Shown one piece after another: positions 3,954 through 7,938 of a stretch of 7,938 nucleotides of DNA. Within the stretch, counting starts at the first letter, position 1. Each line of letters opens with the position of its first letter. A model generated the notes under the pieces. It worked only from the letters and a program-made list of their open reading frames with translations, was not told the origin of the DNA and made no database searches. The stretch comes from Curvibacter sp. (GTDB lineage Bacteria > Pseudomonadota > Gammaproteobacteria > Burkholderiales > Burkholderiaceae_C): positions 1 through 7,938 of the forward strand of contig DNQP01000250.1 of the NCBI GenBank assembly GCA_003500955.1, in the 5' to 3' direction. Made by a program: the position numbers and the translations under genes.

Positions 3954-4798
3954 AGCGACCAGCCTTCCAGTTCTACCCCGCCGACTGGCGCAAGGACGTT
4001 GAGCTCCAGTCTTGCTCCATGGCAGCACAGGGCCTGTGGATCAACGCCATGTGCCTGGCTCACGAGTGCGAGCCCTACGGCCACCTGACCATCAACGGCA
4101 AGCCCATGACACCGGCCCAGCTTGGCCGCCAGGTTGGCTTATCTGCCAAGGAATCCGAGGCCTTGCTGGAAGAATTGCTTGACGCAGGGGTCGCACGCAA
4201 GACCGAAGAAGGGATGATTTATTCGAGCCGCATGGTTCGTGATGAGCGCCTTCGCAACGTCCGGGCTGAGTCTGGAAGGTTAGGGGGCAACCCGGCTTTG
4301 CTTGGCGACAAGGTTAAGCCCAAGGATAACCAAGAGGTTAACCATGTTGACAAGCAAAGTCCAACCCCTTCTTCTTCTTCTTCTACTTCATCTCCTTCAC
4401 TACGTTCAGGAGATACCGCGAACAAGTCGCGGACTTCCCGACCCCGGCAAAGTCCGATCACCCTGAGCCAATTTCTGGAAGCCTGCAAAGCCCAAGGGGT
4501 CAAGCCGGTGCCGCTGGATGCCGCCGTGCGCGACTACTGCCGTGCTGCCGGGATCAGCGACGAGATGCTGCAGATCGCCTGGCTCGTGTTCAAGGACCGG
4601 CACCTCAACGCCGACAAGGACAAGCGGTACAAGGACTGGGGCAAGACCTTTGCCAACTCGGTGAAGGGCCGGTGGTACGGGCTCTGGTTCGACGATGCCG
4701 GCGAGGTAAAGTGGACCTCCACCGGGTTGCAGGAAAAGCGCGTGATCGAGGCGCGCATGGCCGAGCAGCGCCAGCAGCATGAAGGTGCGCCCGCATGA
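3950..4798 (+). CDS. Phage replication initiator/helicase loader (O-like)
   Basis: GTG at 3950 (GGAGG eight bases upstream) opens 282 residues. It overlaps the previous stop by four bases, so it is preferred over the frame-extended ATG at 3890. The N-terminal domain (about 6-115) starts FQFYPADWRKDVELQ and includes GLWINAMCLAHE, a winged-helix-like segment (MTPAQLGRQVGLSAKESEAL) and SRMVRDERLRN, matching phage replication proteins of the DUF1376-like type. A low-complexity Ser/Thr/Pro linker (about 133-168) follows. The C-terminal domain (171-263) has WLVFKDRHLNADKDKRYKDW and WGKTFANSV, as in DnaD/DnaT-like loaders. It probably recognises the phage origin and recruits the helicase encoded next; lambda O and P are separate, whereas here one protein may do both. 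Candidate iterons lie inside the gene. Confidence 0.78.
   Translation: MKRPAFQFYPADWRKDVELQSCSMAAQGLWINAMCLAHECEPYGHLTINGKPMTPAQLGRQVGLSAKESEALLEELLDAGVARKTEEGMIYSSRMVRDERLRNVRAESGRLGGNPALLGDKVKPKDNQEVNHVDKQSPTPSSSSSTSSPSLRSGDTANKSRTSRPRQSPITLSQFLEACKAQGVKPVPLDAAVRDYCRAAGISDEMLQIAWLVFKDRHLNADKDKRYKDWGKTFANSVKGRWYGLWFDDAGEVKWTSTGLQEKRVIEARMAEQRQQHEGAPA
4276..4384. other. Candidate replication origin: iteron-like repeats
   Basis: Within the linker-coding part of the loader gene, AGGTTAA-like units recur. AGGTTAAGCCCA (from 4311), AGGATAACCAAG (4323) and AGGTTAACCATG (4335) are exactly 12 bases apart, with an outlying AGGTTAG at 4277. A CTT-repeat pyrimidine tract follows (4368-4384) in a locally lower-GC stretch. 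Lambda's origin is likewise made of iterons inside the O gene next to an easily melted tract. The repeats are short, so chance or codon-level effects (residues 121-132) remain possible. Confidence 0.4.
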
Positions 4799-6222
4799 AC
4801 GCCCGCGCCATCACCGAACCCGAGGGCCTGATGGACGGCATGGACCGCCAGATCGCCCAGCTGCGCATGCCACCCCACAGCATCGAGGCCGAGTCCAGCG
4901 TGCTCGGTGGCCTGCTGCTGGACAGCCGGGCCTTTGACCGCGTGGCCGACACCCTGGTTGAGGACGACTTCTACCGGTACGAGCATCGCCTGATCTTCGC
5001 TGCACTGGCTTCGCTGTGCGTGGCCGCGCGTGAGGCCGACGTGGTGACGGTCTACACCCAGCTGCAGGCCAAGGGCAAAGAAGAAGAGGCCGGCGGCATG
5101 GCCTATCTCAACGCGCTGGCCCAGTACGTGCCCAGCGCCGGCAACATCCGTCGTTACGCCGAGATCGTGCGCGAGCGCGCCATCCTGCGCAAGCTGGTGG
5201 CCGCCAGCGACGAGATCGCCACCGACGCCTTCAACCCCGACGGCCGCAGCGTGCTGTCGATCCTGGACGCCGCCGAGCAGCGCATCAGCAGCCTGGGCCA
5301 GGCCAACAAGCAGCACGAGGCCGCCGACATTGCCGCCGTGGCGGTGCGCGTTATGGAGCGCATCGACGAGATCGCCAGCGGGCGCATGGAGCCCGGCATC
5401 AAGACCGGCATCCCCACCCTGGATCGGCTGCTGGGTGGCGGCGCCAAGCCCGGCAAGGTCATCGTGCTAGCGGCTCGCCCTTCGGTGGGCAAGACCGCCA
5501 TTGCCACGACCATCGCCAAGGCCTTTGCCAAGGCCGGCCACGCCGCCGCCATGTTCTCGCAGGAGATGGAGGCCGACGAGCTGCTGCAGCGCATCCTGGC
5601 CGATGAGGCGCAGATCAACCTGGACCACATTGTCACGGGCCGGCTGGATGGCGACGAGTGGGCGGCCCTGACGCGCGCTACCGAGGACGTTTCCCGCTGG
5701 CCTCTGCACATCGACGACCAGGCCTCGCTCACGCTGCACGACATCCGCGCCAAGGCCCGCACGCTCAAGCGCAAGCACGGCATCAAGCTGGCGGTGCTGG
5801 ACTACATCCAACTCTGCACATCGGGAACGACCGGCGAGAGGTCCAGCCGGCACCACCAGATCGAAGAGATCAGCCGCGGCCTGAAAGCCCTGGCCAAGCA
5901 GCTGGGCCTGACCTTTATCGTCATCAGCCAGTTGAGCCGCGAAGTGGAGAAGCGCACCAGCGGCCGGCCCGTGCTGGCCGACCTCAAGGAATCGGGCTCC
6001 ATCGAGGAAGACGCCGACACGGTGTTGCTGTGCAACGTGGACTACGACCGCGGCAACGGCACGAAGGTGATCCACGTCGAAGTCCCGAAGAACCGGGGCG
6101 GTCGCACCGGCTATTTCAAGCTGGCGTTCACGGGCGAAACGCAGCACATCGTGGAAACGGTGGAAGACAAGCTGCGCGCACCCAGCAAGCCGGCCAAACC
6201 TCATTACACGGACGAAGCATGA
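4795..6222 (+). CDS. dnaB: Replicative DNA helicase, DnaB family
   Basis: This 475-residue protein is full length for the family and unwinds DNA 5' to 3' as a hexameric ring at the phage replication fork. The N-terminal domain starts at PHSIEAESSVLGGLLLDS (27-44) with EDDFYRYEHRLIF (56-68). The RecA-like motor has Walker A ARPSVGKT (227-234), Walker B LAVLDYIQL (332-340, Asp336), SQLSREVEKR (379-388) and the PKNRGGRTG arginine-finger loop (431-439). All key motifs are intact and there is no intein. The ATG overlaps the loader stop (ATGA), a pairing typical of phages that bring their own helicase and loader. Codon use is strongly GC-rich like its neighbours, unlike the gene that follows. Confidence 0.97.
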   Translation: MNARAITEPEGLMDGMDRQIAQLRMPPHSIEAESSVLGGLLLDSRAFDRVADTLVEDDFYRYEHRLIFAALASLCVAAREADVVTVYTQLQAKGKEEEAGGMAYLNALAQYVPSAGNIRRYAEIVRERAILRKLVAASDEIATDAFNPDGRSVLSILDAAEQRISSLGQANKQHEAADIAAVAVRVMERIDEIASGRMEPGIKTGIPTLDRLLGGGAKPGKVIVLAARPSVGKTAIATTIAKAFAKAGHAAAMFSQEMEADELLQRILADEAQINLDHIVTGRLDGDEWAALTRATEDVSRWPLHIDDQASLTLHDIRAKARTLKRKHGIKLAVLDYIQLCTSGTTGERSSRHHQIEEISRGLKALAKQLGLTFIVISQLSREVEKRTSGRPVLADLKESGSIEEDADTVLLCNVDYDRGNGTKVIHVEVPKNRGGRTGYFKLAFTGETQHIVETVEDKLRAPSKPAKPHYTDEA

Positions 6223-6779
6223 ACTTCATACCCAACAACTGGAGTGTGATTCGCGCGTACTACGCCGAGATCACACCGCTGATCATGGAAGAGCCGGTCA
6301 ACGAATGGGCCACCGATCCGTATGCCTGGGATGGCGCCAAGATGATCAATCTGACGCCAATTGAAGCGTGGCTGTGGGCAGATATCCGAGCTTGCGATGC
6401 CGTGCTCTACCCGCAATATCCGGCCCTGAACTACTTTGTTGACTTCGCAAACCCGAAAGCGAAAGTCGCCATTGAATGCGATGGTGCCGCATATCACCAG
6501 GACAAAGCAAAAGACGCAGCTCGCGACAAAAGACTGACTGATGCCGGTTGGACGGTCTACAGGATCAGCGGGAGTGACTGCCGAAAAGAGTGTGACGGGA
6601 TAACCGGTGCACCGAGCATTCCACACCTATTCATTCAGCGTATCTGCGACATCCACGGTATCAGCCGGAATACCCAACAGCACCGCAGCCATGCAGATGA
6701 TGGCTGGAAATCGACCGCTGAAGGAATTGATCGGTGGTGGCGCGGAATCGTCGCCATGCGGAAAGGTGGTGCGCTGTGA
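6219..6779 (+). CDS. Vsr/DUF559-like PD-(D/E)XK endonuclease
   Basis: The 186-residue protein carries a central nuclease core. It has PIEAWLWADIR (47-57), NYFVDFANPKAKVAIECDG (71-89) and AYHQDKAKDAARDKRL (91-106), then GWTVYRISGSDC. Asp75 in VDF and Glu86 in IECDG fit the metal-binding pair of the Vsr/DUF559-type fold, and the later Gly-Trp-x-Val-x-Arg strand is typical. It should nick or cut DNA in the cytoplasm. Candidate roles are repair, recombination or restriction of host or rival DNA. It overlaps dnaB by four bases (ATGA) and the next small gene by four (GTGA). GC content is visibly lower than in flanking genes (roughly low to mid 50s percent by eye, against mid 60s), with many AAA, ATT and ACA codons, so it was probably acquired separately. 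Confidence 0.75.
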   Translation: MNFIPNNWSVIRAYYAEITPLIMEEPVNEWATDPYAWDGAKMINLTPIEAWLWADIRACDAVLYPQYPALNYFVDFANPKAKVAIECDGAAYHQDKAKDAARDKRLTDAGWTVYRISGSDCRKECDGITGAPSIPHLFIQRICDIHGISRNTQQHRSHADDGWKSTAEGIDRWWRGIVAMRKGGAL

Positions 6780-6883
6780 ATTTCCTGCGCTACGTGGGTG
6801 AGAACACCTATTTCATGGACTGGCCGGCGGACACGGAGATCCCGAAGAGCCTGGTCAAGACGGCGAAGGGAAAGCAGCTGTGA
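6776..6883 (+). CDS. 35-residue small protein
   Basis: GTG at 6776 overlaps the endonuclease stop (GTGA), and its own stop overlaps the methyltransferase GTG (GTGA at 6880), so it fits exactly between two genes. AAAGGTGG about six bases upstream is a good ribosome binding site. The peptide begins MNFLRYVGENTYFMDWPADT and continues with EIPKSLVKTAKGKQL: an aromatic N-terminal half and a basic tail, with no membrane segment. The double overlap and GC-rich codons argue for a real gene. Function unknown. Confidence 0.6.
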   Translation: MNFLRYVGENTYFMDWPADTEIPKSLVKTAKGKQL

Positions 6884-7389
6884 GCATGGGAGGACATCAC
6901 AGCCCGACCATGCTGAAAGACGAGTGGCTGACGCCGCCGGCAATCATCAAGGCCCTGGGCGAGTTCGACCTGGACCCCTGTGCGCCGCATGCCAGCCGCA
7001 GGCCCTGGGACACCGCCAAGAGCCACTACAGCGTTGAGGATGACGGGCTGGCCCAGCCGTGGCACGGCCGCGTGTGGTGCAACCCTCCGTATGGCCTGGA
7101 GGCTGCGCGCTGGCTGGAGCGCCTGGCCGCGCATGGTGACGGGATCGCGCTGATCTTCGCGCGCACCGAAACCGCCATGTTCTTCGATCACGTCTGGGAT
7201 AAGGCCGACGCGCTGCTGTTCATCCGTGGCCGGCTGCACTTCCACCACGTTGACGGATCGCGTGCCGCCGCGAACGCTGGCGCCCCTTCTGTTCTGGTGG
7301 CCTACGGCCAGCGAAACAAACAAGCACTGCACAGCTGCGGCCTGCCCGGCTTTGTGCTGAACCTGAATTCGGAGCCCGTCTGTGAATGA
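6880..7389 (+). CDS. Phage DNA N6-adenine methyltransferase (Dam-type)
   Basis: The 169-residue protein matches the compact phage adenine methyltransferase family. EWLTPPAIIKAL (15-26) and FDLDPCAP (29-36) form the S-adenosylmethionine-binding part. CNPPYG (67-72) is the catalytic NPPY motif. RTETAMFFDHVW (95-106) and FIRGRLHFHH (114-123) are further family signatures, and APSVLVAYG follows. It transfers a methyl group to adenine N6, probably to protect phage DNA or mark it for replication control; the target site cannot be read from the sequence. The GTG at 6880 overlaps the preceding stop and has AAGGGA upstream; an ATG two codons later (6886) is an alternative. Its stop overlaps the next ATG. 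Length is normal for the family. Confidence 0.92.
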   Translation: MSMGGHHSPTMLKDEWLTPPAIIKALGEFDLDPCAPHASRRPWDTAKSHYSVEDDGLAQPWHGRVWCNPPYGLEAARWLERLAAHGDGIALIFARTETAMFFDHVWDKADALLFIRGRLHFHHVDGSRAAANAGAPSVLVAYGQRNKQALHSCGLPGFVLNLNSEPVCE

Positions 7390-7586
7390 CCGACTTCTCA
7401 GCACACCTAGCCAGGATGCTGGCCCACCTGCAGGCCCTGCACAAGACCCCGGGCTGGGCGGAGTACGTGGAGGCGCGTGTGGCCGATCTGGCCGCGAGAC
7501 ATCCGGACCTCTACGCAGAGCTTGCCGAGCAGTTCCCGAAGCCGCGACCAAGATCATCCGCCGCACGGCGGCCCACTGGGAGGTGA
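7386..7586 (+). CDS. 66-residue hypothetical phage protein
   Basis: The ATG overlaps the methyltransferase stop (ATGA). The protein begins with a helical segment (MTDFSAHLARMLAHLQALHK), then TPGWAEYVEARVADLAARHP and DLYAELAEQFPK, and ends in a basic Pro/Arg/Ser tail (PRPRSSAARRPTGR). It is probably a small all-helical cytoplasmic protein. I do not recognise the family. The competing GTG frame at 7382-7597 is rejected because it breaks the coupling pattern and runs past the next start. The next gene begins one base after its stop. Confidence 0.7.
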   Translation: MTDFSAHLARMLAHLQALHKTPGWAEYVEARVADLAARHPDLYAELAEQFPKPRPRSSAARRPTGR

Positions 7587-7587
7587 C

Positions 7588-7938
7588 ATGCGCGTGATTG
7601 CCATCGACATCGGCCTGACCGGCGCCATCGCCAGCGTGGACACGCGCGGCTATTCGCGCATCGACGACATGCCAACGCTGCTTGCAGAGGAAGCCAGCAA
7701 GCAGGCCAAGCGCCGCATCGACGGCCATGCCCTTGCCCAGATCCTGCGACAGCACGTGCCCGTCGACGACACCGCCATGGTCCTCATGGAAGACGTGCAG
7801 GCCCGCCCATTTGGCCGCCAGAACGGCGCCCAGCACGGCAACAGCATGCAGAGCCAGGGTAGCCTGATGCGCAGCCGTGGCGTGGTGGAGGGCGTGGCCG
7901 ACTGCCTGCGCCTCAAGATCACCGTGGTGCAGCCGCAG
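7588..7938 (+). CDS. RuvC-like Holliday junction resolvase, truncated by window
   Basis: The visible 117 codons start at ATG 7588, after GGGAGG four bases upstream. They show the start of an RNase H-fold resolvase: strand MRVIAIDIGLTGAIA with the first metal-binding Asp7, and a strand VLMEDVQAR (65-73) with Glu68 as second acidic residue. Then comes the RuvC-typical region of small polar and glycine residues (FGRQNGAQHGNSMQSQG, 75-91) and a helix leading to RLKITVVQPQ. The final acidic residues lie beyond the window. It should resolve branched DNA made during phage replication and recombination before packaging. It is the last visible gene of the coupled PR operon. Confidence 0.85.
   Translation, partial: MRVIAIDIGLTGAIASVDTRGYSRIDDMPTLLAEEASKQAKRRIDGHALAQILRQHVPVDDTAMVLMEDVQARPFGRQNGAQHGNSMQSQGSLMRSRGVVEGVADCLRLKITVVQPQ

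Noticed and set aside
4534..5316. 260-codon minus-strand frame opposite the loader and dnaB.
   Set aside because: It is a shadow typical of high-GC genes; both sense genes have strong family motifs.
5658..6779. Long 373-codon frame upstream of the endonuclease, in an alternate frame of dnaB.
   Set aside because: Its first part is a GC-rich shadow of dnaB full of Arg, Pro and Gly. The real endonuclease starts at the ATGA overlap at 6219.

Overview
The window looks like the immunity and early-replication region of a temperate, tailed-phage-type prophage in a high-GC proteobacterium. Codon use is strongly GC-rich, and the protein families (S24 repressor, YdaS/Cro-like regulator, helicase loader plus DnaB, phage-type adenine methyltransferase, RuvC-like resolvase) fit a prophage of Burkholderiales type, perhaps Comamonadaceae. 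That host assignment is an inference from the general look of the proteins; I could not search a database. No tRNA, rRNA, CRISPR array or insertion sequence was seen.

Layout. (1) Positions 1-961, minus strand: five very small, tightly packed genes, three of them encoding membrane proteins, the last cut by the window edge. (2) Positions 962-1524: a gene-poor control region. It holds a leftward promoter (PL) with two operators, a leader of about 440 nt containing two adjacent inverted-repeat elements of about 150 nt each with branched folding potential, and an intrinsic terminator that closes the next operon. (3) Positions 1525-2829, minus strand: an S24-type repressor followed by two genes for exported proteins, ending at that terminator. 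(4) Positions 2830-2904: the divergent control region with three more copies of the operator and a strong rightward promoter (PR). (5) Positions 2905-7938, plus strand: Cro/YdaS-like regulator, three small genes, helicase loader (O-like), DnaB helicase, Vsr/DUF559-like endonuclease, a 35-residue peptide, adenine methyltransferase, a small protein and a RuvC-like resolvase cut by the window edge. From 3427 onward every junction but the last is a 4-base ATGA or GTGA overlap, so this is one translationally coupled operon.

How it works together. The sequence supports a lambda-like switch: one repressor, one short operator (TAGC-N4-GCTA), three copies at the right control region and two at the left. 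In both regions an operator lies upstream of a TTGACA -35 box and another lies in the 17-base spacer. The repressor keeps a putative Ala93-Gly94 cleavage site and the Ser132/Lys169 pair, so induction by DNA damage is expected. The two exported proteins share the repressor's transcript and would be made in the lysogen, which makes them lysogenic-conversion candidates. The main unexplained items are the tandem branched elements in the PL leader, the exported pair, a possible iteron origin inside the helicase-loader gene, and the lower-GC endonuclease within the replication operon.
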